In this document: positions 52,400 to 61,699 of the stretch, in pieces
Position numbering within the stretch: the stretch's first letter is position 1
Layout of the letters: every line of letters starts with the position of its first letter
DNA from: JBBRSD01 sp038245725
GTDB lineage: Bacteria > Actinomycetota > Coriobacteriia > Anaerosomatales > JAAXUF01
NCBI GenBank assembly: GCA_038245725.1
Contig: JBBRSD010000005.1
Location: forward strand, 124,001 to 188,000
Direction of reading: 5' to 3'
Length of the DNA: 64,000 nucleotides
Program-made: the position numbers and the translations under genes
Notes under the pieces: model-generated
What the model saw: only the letters and a program-made list of their open reading frames with translations
The model's database searches: none
What the model was told of the DNA's origin: nothing

Positions 52400-53333
52400 C
52401 GCCGGGTATTTCTTCCGCGAGTCGGTTCTGAACTTCCGTCGCAACTGGGTCATGACCCTTGGCGCGGTCATCACGATCTATCTGTCGCTGTTGATGGTAG
52501 GCGTGTTCCTGGCCACCGGAGCGGTCGTCAACAACATCGTCAAGTCGGTCGAAGACAAGGTGACCGTCCAGATATTCCTCAAGGACGGTGCCGCCTCGGC
52601 TGACGTCAACGCGCTCCAGCAGGAGCTGCTTGGCGATCCGCTTGTCGGCGTCACGAACCCCAACGCAGCAACGCGCGGCACAGTGAGCTACACCTCGAAA
52701 GAGCAGGCGCTGGACAAGTTCAAGAAGGAGATGGCGTCGAGCCCCGAGATCATCGCGCAGCTCAATGGCAACCCGCTGCCGGCCTCGCTCGACATCAAGC
52801 TCTCGGACTCACATAACGTGGAGGCGCTTGCCGCCAAGATCAAGGCGGACCCGCTCTTCGTCAAAGTCGCCGAGCGCCCCGACAAGCCCGAGGAGTCGCT
52901 CAAGTACGGGCAGCAGATCGTGCGGAAGCTCTTCGCGTTCACTCGGGTGATTCGGATGATGGGCGGTGCGATCATCGCGATGCTCGCGATCGTCTCGCTG
53001 ATCTTCATCAACAACACGATTCGCCTCGCGATCTACGCCCGCCGCAAGGAGATCGGCATCATGAGGCTCGTCGGCGCGAGCAACTGGTTCATTCGCACCC
53101 CGTTCCTGCTCGAGGGCATCTTCCAGTCGCTCATCGGCGCGACGCTCGCGATCCTGTCGGTCACGGGTCTTCAGGCGTTGATCATGCCTCGCCTCGGTGA
53201 CGTCGTGTCGTTCCTCCCCATGGCCACGGGCGCCGGCACCACGGCTCAGATTGCGCTGACGCTTATTCTGGCAGGCGTTTCGATCGGCATTCTCGGCTCG
53301 ACCGTCGCGATGAGCCGCTACCTGAAGGTGTAG
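52383..53333 (+). CDS. ftsX: Cell division protein FtsX
   Basis: 316 residues. One N-terminal membrane segment (GAVITIYLSLLMVGVFLATGAVV) is followed by a large extracytoplasmic loop with VTVQIFLKDGAA and ASLDIKLSD, then three membrane segments (AIIAMLAIVSLIFINNTIRLAIYARRKEIGIMRLVGASNWFIRTPFLLEGIFQSLIGA, a FtsX/MacB-type signature, and the C-terminal ALTLILAGVSIGILGSTVAM). ATG 52383 or 52389 is possible. The gene overlaps ftsE and is followed 43 bp later by a C-terminal processing protease, an arrangement seen in other Gram-positives. Confidence 0.95.
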   Translation: MAMSINAGYFFRESVLNFRRNWVMTLGAVITIYLSLLMVGVFLATGAVVNNIVKSVEDKVTVQIFLKDGAASADVNALQQELLGDPLVGVTNPNAATRGTVSYTSKEQALDKFKKEMASSPEIIAQLNGNPLPASLDIKLSDSHNVEALAAKIKADPLFVKVAERPDKPEESLKYGQQIVRKLFAFTRVIRMMGGAIIAMLAIVSLIFINNTIRLAIYARRKEIGIMRLVGASNWFIRTPFLLEGIFQSLIGATLAILSVTGLQALIMPRLGDVVSFLPMATGAGTTAQIALTLILAGVSIGILGSTVAMSRYLKV

Positions 53334-53376
53334 CGCCCTTGCACTCGAGCTCTTTCGCAGAAAGCGGTATCCCTTA

Positions 53377-54600
53377 ATGAACAAGGTCACCAAGACAATC
53401 TTGGCTGTATCGGTCGCGATCATCGTCGCCTCGTTCGGCTTCATCGGCGGATTTGCCACGTCTCGGATGATGCCCGCCGACACCTTCGCCCGCATCGCTC
53501 CGCTGGCACCCATCAGCAGCGTGGTGGCGAACAAGGTCGACGAGGTCTACCGCCTCATGAAGGATCGCGCACTCGTACCGCCCACCGAGACGTCTGCGAC
53601 CGCCGGCGCGGTGCAGGGCGTTCTCGGCTCCATGGGCGACAAGTACGCCCTGTACTTCGACAAAACCCATTTCAAGGCGTTCACCGAAGACAGCCAGGGT
53701 TCGTTCGGCGGCATCGGCGTGGTGCTCGGCGAAAAGGGTAACGCGGCATACATCACCGAGGTCTACAAGGGCACGCCGGCGTTTAAGGCCGGACTGCTGC
53801 CGGGGGACATCTTCCGAGCAGTGAACGGCGATCGGCGCCCGAGCTGGCAGATGACCGACGTCGTCAAGAAGGTACGCGGAGACGTGGGGACCACGGTGAC
53901 CGTGACGATGCTCCGACCCGCGAAGAATGGGCCGGCGGGAGCTGGTACGGAGAAGACGTACACCCTCACGCGGGCCACGATCACGTATCCGAACCTGAAG
54001 TCCGAGATGATCGGCACGGTCGGCTACATGCGCCTCGGCCAGTTCAACGCGAACTCCGAGACCGACGTTCGGCACGCGGTCGAAAGTCTCACCGCGAAGG
54101 GCGCGAAGTCGCTCGTGTTCGACCTGCGCAGTAACCCCGGTGGCCTTCTCGAGCAAGCGGTCGATGTGTCGTCGCTGTTCATCAGCAACGGCCCCATCGT
54201 CCGCGTCGATGAGCGCAACAAGCCCGAGCAGGTCGTTCTCGCCACCGGGCGCAAGCTCACCGATCTCCCGCTCGTGGTGCTTGTCGACGCTGATTCTGCG
54301 TCGGCGAGCGAGATCACCGGCGGCGCCCTGCAAGACTACGGCCGGGCGACGATCGTTGGCGTGAAATCGTACGGCAAGGGCAGCGTGCAGACGGTCGAGA
54401 CGATGTCGTGGGGCGCTGGGATCAAGTTCACGATTGCGCACTATCTGACCCCGCAGAAGCGCGTGATCGACGGCAAGGGGCTCATCCCCGACGTGGTCGT
54501 GAAGATGGATCGGATGCTGCAGCTGAACCACAAGACCGACACGCAGCTTCAGCGCGCACTCCAGATTGCCAACCAGAAGGCCGCCGGCACGTTCAAGTAG
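53377..54600 (+). CDS. ctpA: S41-family C-terminal processing peptidase
   Basis: 407 residues. A signal anchor (TILAVSVAIIVASFGFIGGF) is followed by GGIGVVLGEKGNAAYITEVYKGTPAFKAGLLPGDIFRAVNGD (PDZ domain), YMRLGQFN, LVFDLRSNPGGLLEQAVDVSSLF and the catalytic VDADSASASEITGGALQDYGRATIVGVKSYGKGSVQ (serine and lysine of the dyad). The family trims exported proteins and wall hydrolases. A terminator-like hairpin follows within 30 bp. Confidence 0.95.
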   Translation: MNKVTKTILAVSVAIIVASFGFIGGFATSRMMPADTFARIAPLAPISSVVANKVDEVYRLMKDRALVPPTETSATAGAVQGVLGSMGDKYALYFDKTHFKAFTEDSQGSFGGIGVVLGEKGNAAYITEVYKGTPAFKAGLLPGDIFRAVNGDRRPSWQMTDVVKKVRGDVGTTVTVTMLRPAKNGPAGAGTEKTYTLTRATITYPNLKSEMIGTVGYMRLGQFNANSETDVRHAVESLTAKGAKSLVFDLRSNPGGLLEQAVDVSSLFISNGPIVRVDERNKPEQVVLATGRKLTDLPLVVLVDADSASASEITGGALQDYGRATIVGVKSYGKGSVQTVETMSWGAGIKFTIAHYLTPQKRVIDGKGLIPDVVVKMDRMLQLNHKTDTQLQRALQIANQKAAGTFK

Positions 54601-54624
54601 TCCGCGCGCGTACCCACGAAACGC

Positions 54625-54661
54625 AACGCGCCCCTCGGTGATCCGGGGGCGCGTTCTTGTT
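54625..54661. terminator. Terminator after ctpA
   Basis: AACGCGCCCC (54625-54634) and GGGGCGCGTT (54646-54655) form a 10-bp stem around an 11-nt loop, followed by CTTGTT. The symmetric stem could also serve the convergent gene ending at 54692 on the minus strand. Confidence 0.8.
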
Positions 54662-54691
54662 AGCTGAGATCGAGTCCGACCGACGCGGGTG

Positions 54692-55120
54692 CTACTCGTC
54701 GTCGTCTTCGTCATCGAGTGCGATAAGCGACTCGAAGTCGCCCACGGTCTCCTCGGAGAGGAGGTGTGGGCGCTTGACGTTCTCGTCGGCGTCATCGGGT
54801 TCGGGAACCGAGATGAGTTCGAGGCGCGATCCGTCTCCGTTCAAGACGAAGCGCCAGCGGTCCTCGGCGATCTGCTCGAAATCGAGGAAGCGAAAAGATG
54901 CGACGTTTAGGAACAGGCAGCCGTTGACGACGAGCGTGGCGGAATCGGGGTCGGCCATGAGCTTGACGAGGGCAGCGCGGCCTTCCTCGATGAGCTCGTT
55001 GCCCACGAGGAAGCGGTAGTCGAGGTTCTCGAGCGTCTCGAGAGCTCGAAGCATGTCACTGTGGTTGGTGACCGTGCCTCGCGAGATGAGGCAGGGTGCG
55101 AGTGGTCGCTGGGTGTCCAT
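54692..55120 (-). CDS. Hypothetical acidic-tailed protein
   Basis: 142 residues. The N-terminal half is mixed (SRGTVTNHSDMLRALETLENLDYRFLVGNELIEEGRAALVKLMADPDSATLVVNGCLFLNVASFRFLDFEQIAEDRWRFVLNGDGSRLELI) and the C-terminus is acidic (VPEPDDADENVKRPHLLSEETVGDFESLIALDDEDDDE). It is oriented against its neighbours and faces rnr across a divergent promoter gap. No family is recognised; coding character is supported by regular codon use and a plausible start. Confidence 0.7.
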   Translation of the reverse strand: MDTQRPLAPCLISRGTVTNHSDMLRALETLENLDYRFLVGNELIEEGRAALVKLMADPDSATLVVNGCLFLNVASFRFLDFEQIAEDRWRFVLNGDGSRLELISVPEPDDADENVKRPHLLSEETVGDFESLIALDDEDDDE

Positions 55121-55253
55121 AGGTGCGGCTCCGTTGGTGCGCGTGCTGAGTGATAATGTCGCATTCTAGCACCGCACGTGCCGAGACGGTGGGCGCGCGT
55201 TGCCCTGCGGTAGTATCTAGTCGACAGTCGATAGAGCTCTCAAGGAGGCACGC

Positions 55254-57197
55254 GTGGCGAAACCGAAGCGCACTGCCGGAGGCCGGCGCGCAGGTGGCGT
55301 CATCGGCCGGATCACGATGACGCGGCGCGGGTACGGCTTCGTCTCCTCCCCCGAGGGCGACTACTTCATCGCAGCGCGCGACACCGCAGGTGCGATGCAC
55401 GGTGACACTGTCGCGATCCGGCCCGAAACGCATCGCGGACGGCCGGGCCGGGCCGGGGTCGTCACCAAGATCATCGAGCGTGCGAATACCATGGTCGTTG
55501 GCCGCTTCGACAAGCACGGCGCCATCGGCATTGTCACGCCTGCCGATCGCCGCATGCGCCACGACGTCTTCATCGCGCCCAACGCTGTGGGCGACGCGAC
55601 CAGCGGCGACATCGTCGTGGCGCGGCTGATCGGCTATCCCTCGCGCAACACGTCTGCGCAGGGCCACATCGAGGAGATCGTCGGCCGAGAAGGCGACCCC
55701 GGCATCGAGATCGAGATCACCATCCGGGAGCACGGCCTACGCACCGAGTTCCCGGAGGAGGTCGCCGAGGAGGCCTCCCACCTGCGGATCGATGTCGACG
55801 AGGCGCTTGCGCGCGAACCAGATCGCCGAGACATCCGCGGCCGCTACACGTTCACGATCGACCCGGTCGACGCGCGTGACTTCGACGACGCCATCAGCAT
55901 CGAGCATACCGAGGACGGCCGCGTTCTTCTCGGCGTGCACATCGCGGACGTGAGCCACTACGTGCCGTGGGATTCGGCGATCGACAACGAGGCGCGGCTG
56001 CGCGCAACGAGCGTCTACCTTGTCGATCGCGTCTTGCCGATGCTCCCGGAGGAGCTCTCCAACGGCATCTGCTCGCTGAACCCCGGCGAGGCGCGCGTCG
56101 CGTTCTCGGTCGACATGGTGCTGTCCAAGGACGGCGCGGTGGAGGCGGCGACCTTCTACCCGAGCGTCATCAAGAGCGACCGCCGGTGTAACTACGACGA
56201 AGTCGACCGGTGGCTATCGGGCGCCGAGCCGTTCCCGGACCGCGAGAGCGAGCTCGCGCTGCGCGAGTTCGCGCGCGTGGCGAAGCACATCGGAGAGCGG
56301 CGCGTGACGCGAGGCGGGCTCGACTTCGAGACGGTCGAAGCGAAGGTCAGGCTTGCCGCCGACGGCAAGCCGATCGAGGTCATCTTGCGCGAGCGGACCG
56401 TCGCCACAAACATGATCGAGGAGGCGATGGTCGCGGCTAACGAGGCGGTCGCACGGCATATGCGCGACGCCAGGGCGCCGATGGTCTACCGCATCCACGA
56501 GGATCCCGATCCCGACGCGCTCGACCAGATCGCAATCGTCCTGAAGGAATTCGACTATCCGATCAAAGACATCCACGGCGCCTCTCCGGCGACGTTTCAG
56601 CGGATCATCGCCTTCGCGCACGGGCGCAAGGAGAAGTACCTCGTCAACTCGCTGCTCGTCCGCTCCCTCGAGCGGGCGCGCTACGTCGACTTCCTTTCGC
56701 CGCACTTCGGGCTTGCAAGCGATGCGTACTGCCACTTCACCTCGCCCATCCGCCGCTATCCCGACCTCATCGTCCACCGGCTGCTGAAAGCGCAGCTCCG
56801 AGGCGCGCTCGGGACCGACCCCAGTGCCGCCCACATGGTCCCGGAGCTCGCCTGGCTCGCCGAGCATTCGTCGCAGATGGAACGCGAAGCCGCGATGGCC
56901 GAGATGGACTCTGTGCGCTTCAAGCTGTGCGAGCTCATGGCCGAGCACATCGGCGAGGTCTTCGACGGCATCGTCACCGGCGTCGCGAACTACGGACTGT
57001 TCGTGCAGCTGACGAACACCGCCGAGGGACTCGTGAACTCTGACTCGATGCCCGGCGAGCGCTACCGCTACGAGGCGGCAAAGCACATGCTCGTGGGCGA
57101 GAAGCGGGGCGACAGCTACCGTCTCGGCCAGAGCGTGAAGGTGCGCATCACGAACGTCTCGACCGGCGACGCGCGAATCGACTTCGAGCTGGCGTAG
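55254..57197 (+). CDS. rnr: Ribonuclease R
   Basis: 647 residues from GTG 55254 with AAGGAGG 6 nt upstream. Order: N-terminal cold-shock OB domains (GRITMTRRGYGFVSSPEGDYFIAARDTAGAMHGDTVAIRP), RNB catalytic domain (TIDPVDARDFDDAISIE with the active-site Asp cluster, LLGVHIADVSHYV, YRIHEDPDPDALDQ, CHFTSPIRRYPDLIVHRLL) and C-terminal S1 domain (FDGIVTGVANYGLFVQLTNTAEGLVNSDSM). It degrades structured RNA 3'-5' and works with SmpB-tmRNA in destroying stalled messages; smpB and ssrA lie downstream. It is shorter than the roughly 800-residue enterobacterial enzyme, lacking the long basic tail. Confidence 0.95.
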   Translation: MAKPKRTAGGRRAGGVIGRITMTRRGYGFVSSPEGDYFIAARDTAGAMHGDTVAIRPETHRGRPGRAGVVTKIIERANTMVVGRFDKHGAIGIVTPADRRMRHDVFIAPNAVGDATSGDIVVARLIGYPSRNTSAQGHIEEIVGREGDPGIEIEITIREHGLRTEFPEEVAEEASHLRIDVDEALAREPDRRDIRGRYTFTIDPVDARDFDDAISIEHTEDGRVLLGVHIADVSHYVPWDSAIDNEARLRATSVYLVDRVLPMLPEELSNGICSLNPGEARVAFSVDMVLSKDGAVEAATFYPSVIKSDRRCNYDEVDRWLSGAEPFPDRESELALREFARVAKHIGERRVTRGGLDFETVEAKVRLAADGKPIEVILRERTVATNMIEEAMVAANEAVARHMRDARAPMVYRIHEDPDPDALDQIAIVLKEFDYPIKDIHGASPATFQRIIAFAHGRKEKYLVNSLLVRSLERARYVDFLSPHFGLASDAYCHFTSPIRRYPDLIVHRLLKAQLRGALGTDPSAAHMVPELAWLAEHSSQMEREAAMAEMDSVRFKLCELMAEHIGEVFDGIVTGVANYGLFVQLTNTAEGLVNSDSMPGERYRYEAAKHMLVGEKRGDSYRLGQSVKVRITNVSTGDARIDFELA

Positions 57198-57356
57198 GGC
57201 AGGAAGCCGCGCTCGCGGCGACCGGTCGCGAGTAGCTGCGTTCGGCAACATGCAGACAACCCCGTTGCGCCACTCCTGCAACGCTTCGCGCTGTCTGCCG
57301 CCGCCCTGGTTGATGCTGGTGGCCCAGGCAGGCCGCGCGCGAGGCAGGAGACCGAG

Positions 57357-58463
57357 ATGTATGACGTTGCAATCATCGGCGCTGGTCCGGCAGGGGCGAC
57401 GCTTGCGCGGCTGATCGGCGGTCACTACCGCACGCTCCTCGTCGACCGCAGGGCGCTCGATTCCGACTTCTCGGCGGGCTCGCTCTCGAAGCCGTGCGGA
57501 GGGCTGCTCGCGCCGGCGGCTCAAGCCGAACTCGCGCGCCAGGGGCTGGGCGTGCCCGCGAGCGTCATCGCCGGCCCGCAGCTGTTTGCGGTGCGCACGC
57601 TCGACCTGCCCGCGGGACTCGAGCGGCTCTACCAGCGCTTCTACGTCAACGTCGACCGCGAAGCGTTCGACCGCTGGCTGGTCTCACTCGTGCCGTCTGG
57701 CGTGGACATCGCGTGCGGCTGGAGCCTCACATCGCTCGAGGTCCACGACTCCGCACCGTTCCTGCGATTTCGGACCGCCGATGGCGGCTCGGCGGGCGTG
57801 CGGGCGCGCCTCGTGATCGGCGCCGACGGGGCCGGCTCGCTCGTGCGCCGGATCGCTTTCCCGGACACACCGGCGCCCGAGCGCTACGTCGCCGTTCAGG
57901 CGGCTTTCGAAAGCGGATTCGCCGAGCCGTACTACGAGGCCGTGTTCGACAACTCGCTCACGGACTTTTACGGCTGGACGATCCCGAAGGGCGGCGAGCT
58001 GCTCGTGGGGGCCGCCTTCGAGCGTGGCGCGGGAGCGGGCGCGGCGTACGACGAGTTCGTGCGCAGACTGCGTGCGAACGGCGCGCGGTTCGGTGCGGAG
58101 CTGTCTCGGAGCGCGGCCACGATCGCGCGGCCGACGAACCCGCTGTGCCTGTGCCCTGGTGCCGGCAACGTCCTGCTTGTCGGCGAAGCCGCCGGCTTCG
58201 TGAGCCCGAGTTCGGCGGAGGGCATCAGCTACGCGCTTCGCAGCGCCGCCGCGGTGGAGCGGGCACTGTGGCCAGGTCTTGCAGAAGTCGCCGCCCGTTA
58301 CCGCACAGCTGCGCTACCGCTGGCAGCGAGCGTGTGCGCGAAGATGGTGAAGTCCTCGGCGATCTACGGGCCGGCCGCGCGCCGGCTCGGGATGCGCAGC
58401 GGCTTGGGCGCGATAGCGCACCAGCCGGGCGTGGGGACGTCGCCGGCGCCGGTGTTGCGCTGA
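57357..58463 (+). CDS. FAD-dependent oxidoreductase, geranylgeranyl-reductase family
   Basis: 368 residues. The Rossmann start MYDVAIIGAGPAGATLARLIG has GxGxxG, followed by SLSKPCGGLLAPAAQAEL, VNVDREAFDRWL, ARLVIGADGAGSLVRRIA and LLVGEAAGFVSPSSAEGISYALRSA (FAD-binding GD-like motif). The family reduces isoprenoid double bonds or oxidises related substrates; the specific substrate cannot be told. The C-terminal LLVGEAAGFV.PSSAEGI motif is complete, so the flavin site appears whole. Its start follows a GGCAGGAG tract. Confidence 0.8.
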   Translation: MYDVAIIGAGPAGATLARLIGGHYRTLLVDRRALDSDFSAGSLSKPCGGLLAPAAQAELARQGLGVPASVIAGPQLFAVRTLDLPAGLERLYQRFYVNVDREAFDRWLVSLVPSGVDIACGWSLTSLEVHDSAPFLRFRTADGGSAGVRARLVIGADGAGSLVRRIAFPDTPAPERYVAVQAAFESGFAEPYYEAVFDNSLTDFYGWTIPKGGELLVGAAFERGAGAGAAYDEFVRRLRANGARFGAELSRSAATIARPTNPLCLCPGAGNVLLVGEAAGFVSPSSAEGISYALRSAAAVERALWPGLAEVAARYRTAALPLAASVCAKMVKSSAIYGPAARRLGMRSGLGAIAHQPGVGTSPAPVLR

Positions 58464-58602
58464 CCGCCGCAGCAGCCTCGATTGGGAACGTACCTGGAGT
58501 GAGCGGGGCGAAGGTGCTCCCGCTGCGCTTCGTCCGCGTGCGCCACTCGTTTGTGAGCGGTAGACTTGCTGCGTTCATCCCATCCGATTCGGAGGCGGTT
58601 TC

Positions 58603-59667
58603 ATGCACAAGAAGGACCTGGAGTTTCTCTCGGCGCTCGTCGAAGCGCCCTCTCCCTCAGGTTTCGAGCAGCCGGCAGCGAAGGTGTTCCGCGACAGAGT
58701 CACCAAATCCGCCGATGAGGTCGAGACCAACGTGATGGGTTCGGTCCACGCGCTGCTCAAGGGCAGCAAGCCGGGCGGCGTGTCGGTCATGCTCGCCGGT
58801 CACATCGACGAGATCGGCCTGATGGTCAACTACATCACGCCCGAGGGGTTCATCGCGTTCGCCGCGATCGGCGGCGTGGACGCGGCAATCCTGCCGGGCA
58901 TGCGCGTTCGGGTGCACACGAGCAAGGGCGAGCTTCTCGGCGTGATGGGGCGCAAGCCGATCCACCTCATCGAAGACGACGAGCGCAAGACCGTCACCAA
59001 ACTCGAGAAGCTCTTCATCGACGTAGGACTGGCGTGCGAGAAGGTCAAGAAGCAGGTGCGCATCGGCGACCCGATCACGTTCGACGTTGGGCTCGAGACG
59101 TTCGGCGACGACCTCGCCGTCTCGCGAGCCTTCGACGACAAGATGGGCGCATGGATCGCGGCGCGCGTGCTCGAGGAGGTCAAGAAGGCCGGCGGTGCGG
59201 CTGGCGATCTGATCGCGGCGGCGACGGTGCAGGAGGAGGTCGGCCTTCGCGGCGGCATCACGAGTGCCTACGGCGTAAACCCTGTCGTCGGCATCGCCGT
59301 CGAGGTGGGCCACGCGACCGACTATCCCGACATCGACAAGCGCAAGCACGGCGAAGCGAACTGCGGCGACGGCCCCATCATCGCCCGCGGTCCCAACATC
59401 AACCCGGCCCTCTTCGAGCTGCTCGTGAAAGCCGCCGAGAAGGCCAAGGTGCCCTATCAGATCGGCGCCGAGCCCCGCGGGACCGGCACCGACGCCAACG
59501 CGATCCAGCTCTCGCGCGGCGGTAAGGTCGCCGGGCTCGTCTCGATTCCTCTGCGCTATATGCACACTCCCACCGAGGTGCTGTCGCTCAAGGATCTCGA
59601 CGCGGCCGTGAAGATGCTGACGCGCTTCGTCCTCGATCTCAAGCCAGGCGTTGATTTCACGCCGTAG
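58603..59667 (+). CDS. M42-family metallo-aminopeptidase
   Basis: 354 residues. LAGHIDEIGLMVNYI gives the first ligand pair (HxD), SRAFDDKMGAWIA the bridging Asp, TVQEEVGLRGG the catalytic and ligand Glu pair, EVGHATDYPD the fourth ligand, and YMHTPTEVLSLKD the C-terminal ligand. The family forms dodecameric tetrahedral aminopeptidases acting on short peptides in the cytoplasm. GGAGG lies 7 nt upstream of the ATG. Confidence 0.93.
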   Translation: MHKKDLEFLSALVEAPSPSGFEQPAAKVFRDRVTKSADEVETNVMGSVHALLKGSKPGGVSVMLAGHIDEIGLMVNYITPEGFIAFAAIGGVDAAILPGMRVRVHTSKGELLGVMGRKPIHLIEDDERKTVTKLEKLFIDVGLACEKVKKQVRIGDPITFDVGLETFGDDLAVSRAFDDKMGAWIAARVLEEVKKAGGAAGDLIAAATVQEEVGLRGGITSAYGVNPVVGIAVEVGHATDYPDIDKRKHGEANCGDGPIIARGPNINPALFELLVKAAEKAKVPYQIGAEPRGTGTDANAIQLSRGGKVAGLVSIPLRYMHTPTEVLSLKDLDAAVKMLTRFVLDLKPGVDFTP

Positions 59668-59729
59668 CAGCGGGCTGAACACAGGCGATCACGCGGGCCG
59701 CTCCGAGCCGGGGCGGCCCGCCGTACGTC

Positions 59730-60611
59730 TCAGCGCTCGGGGTCTGGGTGCACCACCACGTAGATGTCGTCGAAGGCGTCGCACAGTTTGTCGTGTACCG
59801 CGTCGGCGATGTCATCAGCCTGTTCGATGGTGATCCCGCGTTTCACCTCGACGTGCAGGCCGAGATGAATCTGCTCGCCGACCTGCTCGGCGATGACGTC
59901 GTGAGTGCGAATGGCACCGGGAACCGAGAACACGATCTCGCTGACCTTGTCGTAGAACGCGCGGTCGGGAGAGGCGCCCATAAGCAGCGTGGCGTTCTCG
60001 CGCCAGAGAATGACTGCGTTGAACGCGATGATGAGCGCGACGATGATTGAGGCGATGGGGTCCGCCAGACCGAAACCCTTCGACACCAGGGCGATGCCGA
60101 TGAGTGCTGCCACGAGCGCGATCTCGTCGTTGACGCCTTCGATGAGCTGCGCCTTCACGGCTGCCCCGCGTTCTTTCTGCCGCAGGATGGTGATGATGGG
60201 CAGCGAGCTGATGACCGTCGACGCCAAGATGACACCGATGGCGAGCCCGAAGCCGCTCGCACTGTCGTGCGCGGGATGGAACAGCTTGGGCACTGACTCG
60301 CGCAGTGTCTCGAAGGACGTGAATGAGATGAAGATCGTCGCTGCGACGAGCGCGGCGATATTCTGAGCCCGGCCATAGCCGAAGCGGTACTCCTCGTCGG
60401 CCGGCCTCGCCGAGAGGTACGCCGCGACCAGCAGGAACGTGGCGATGAGCATGTCGGCCATCGAGTGCATCGCCTCGGCGAACATCACGCCGAGGTGGGT
60501 GATGAAGTAGGCGGTCAGCTTGCCGGCGAAGAGCACGGCGTAGCCGGCTAGCGCGACCCACATCGCCCGTGTGCCCGTGCTTTTCGAGGCGCCCGCCATC
60601 GATTCCCCCAT
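59730..60611 (-). CDS. Cation diffusion facilitator transporter
   Basis: 293 residues, minus strand. Four to six membrane segments are clear (ALAGYAVLFAGKLTAYFITH, MFAEAMHSMADMLIATFLLVAAYL, AALVAATIFISFTSFE, VILASTVISSLPIITIL, IALVAALIGIALVSKGF, PIASIIVALIIAFNAVIL). EAMHSMADM holds the transmembrane metal ligands in the HxxxD pattern. A cytoplasmic C-terminal domain (LGLHVEVKRGITIEQADDIADAVHDKL) follows. It exports a divalent cation such as zinc, iron or manganese in exchange for protons. Confidence 0.92.
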   Translation of the reverse strand: MGESMAGASKSTGTRAMWVALAGYAVLFAGKLTAYFITHLGVMFAEAMHSMADMLIATFLLVAAYLSARPADEEYRFGYGRAQNIAALVAATIFISFTSFETLRESVPKLFHPAHDSASGFGLAIGVILASTVISSLPIITILRQKERGAAVKAQLIEGVNDEIALVAALIGIALVSKGFGLADPIASIIVALIIAFNAVILWRENATLLMGASPDRAFYDKVSEIVFSVPGAIRTHDVIAEQVGEQIHLGLHVEVKRGITIEQADDIADAVHDKLCDAFDDIYVVVHPDPER

Positions 60612-60715
60612 TCATGTCAGTGTCGCGAGCTAGTGTCGCACACGCGATGACCACTCGCGGGGAGGGAGCGTGGGCTAGAATGTGAGACCGCAACCGCACG
60701 GAACAGGGACCACTC

Positions 60716-61186
60716 ATGGAGCACCAAGAGCGACTCATCGCGAATAACAAGAAGGCCTACCACGACTTCTTCGTTGAGGAGACGTTCGAATGCGGCATCG
60801 AGCTCGCGGGCACCGAGGTCAAGTCCCTCCGAGACAACAAGGCTTCGCTTCGTGACACGTACGCGAGTATCAAGAAGGGCGAGGTGTGGCTGCACGGAGT
60901 CCACATCGCGCCCTATAGTCACGGGAACCGCTCCAACCTCGATCCGGTCAGGCCGCGCAAGCTCCTCATGCACAAGAAGGAGATCCGCCACCTCATCGGT
61001 AAGACGAGGGAGAAGGGCTTCACCCTCGTGCCGACGCGGATGTACTTCTCGCCGAACAACCTCGTGAAGGTCGAGCTGGGCCTCGTGCGCGGCAAGAAGC
61101 TCTACGACAAGCGTGCCGATATCGCCAGCAAGGACCAGAAGCGCGATCTCGACCGCGCCCTGCGCGAGCGCCAGAAGGGCGCGTAA
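60716..61186 (+). CDS. smpB: SsrA-binding protein SmpB
   Basis: 156 residues. IANNKKAYHDFFVEETFECGIELAGTEVKSLRDNKASLRDTYASIKKGEVWLHGVHIAPYSHGNRSNLDPVRPRKLLMHKKEI is the OB-fold that binds the tmRNA tRNA-like part. The C-terminal tail (YDKRADIASKDQKRDLDRALRERQKGA) becomes helical in the mRNA channel. It delivers alanyl-tmRNA to stalled ribosomes; the tmRNA gene lies about 500 bp downstream. Confidence 0.97.
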   Translation: MEHQERLIANNKKAYHDFFVEETFECGIELAGTEVKSLRDNKASLRDTYASIKKGEVWLHGVHIAPYSHGNRSNLDPVRPRKLLMHKKEIRHLIGKTREKGFTLVPTRMYFSPNNLVKVELGLVRGKKLYDKRADIASKDQKRDLDRALRERQKGA

Positions 61187-61187
61187 C

Positions 61188-61565
61188 GTGGCGCGCCCTC
61201 GCTGGCGAACCGTTCTCGTATGCGTCGTCGCGTTCGCGTTGGGCTTGTTCGTCTCGCTGTTCACGGCCGGAGTCGCGCTCTTCGCCGACGGCCCGTTCGC
61301 CGAGCGACCCCCGGTCGCGCTCGTCTCGGTCGCCATCTTCGCGGCACTTGGTGTCGGGCTGGGCGCGTTGACGCCGCGTGCGTGGAAGCCGATCGCGGTC
61401 ACGCTCGCGGTCTCGGCGCTGCCGGTGGTGCTGTTCTTCGGGCGTGACATCGTCGGGCAGGTGCCGATGATGGTGCTTGCCGCCGGCTTCGCAATTGGCG
61501 ACGCGGCATCGGGCGCGTTTGGCGCTTGGGCGGGCGCTCGGTTGCGGGGGCGCCGGCGCGGCTGA
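61188..61565 (+). CDS. Small membrane protein, unknown function
   Basis: GTG at 61188, 1 bp after smpB, gives 125 residues. Four hydrophobic segments follow (VLVCVVAFALGLFVSLFTAGVALF, PVALVSVAIFAALGVGLGAL, IAVTLAVSALPVVLFFG, MMVLAAGFAIGDAASGAFGAWAGA) with a basic C-terminus. Coupled translation with smpB is likely. No family recognised. Confidence 0.65.
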   Translation: MARPRWRTVLVCVVAFALGLFVSLFTAGVALFADGPFAERPPVALVSVAIFAALGVGLGALTPRAWKPIAVTLAVSALPVVLFFGRDIVGQVPMMVLAAGFAIGDAASGAFGAWAGARLRGRRRG

Positions 61566-61637
61566 ATCGCACGCGCACATTCGTGCGAACGGCACGGCCT
61601 TCGCTCACATCTATTCGCCCGGCGCTCCTGGCGCGGG

Positions 61638-61643
61638 TATACT
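61638..61643 (+). promoter_or_regulatory. Candidate -10 of the tmRNA gene
   Basis: TATACT at 61638-61643 would start transcription about 50 nt upstream of the mature tmRNA 5' end at 61700, leaving a leader for RNase P to remove. TTCGCC about 18 bp upstream is a weak -35. Confidence 0.45.
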
Positions 61644-61699
61644 CTCCCAGCGGTCCGGGTGGGCCGCGAGCACCTTGACAGGTCGATACCACCCCAAGT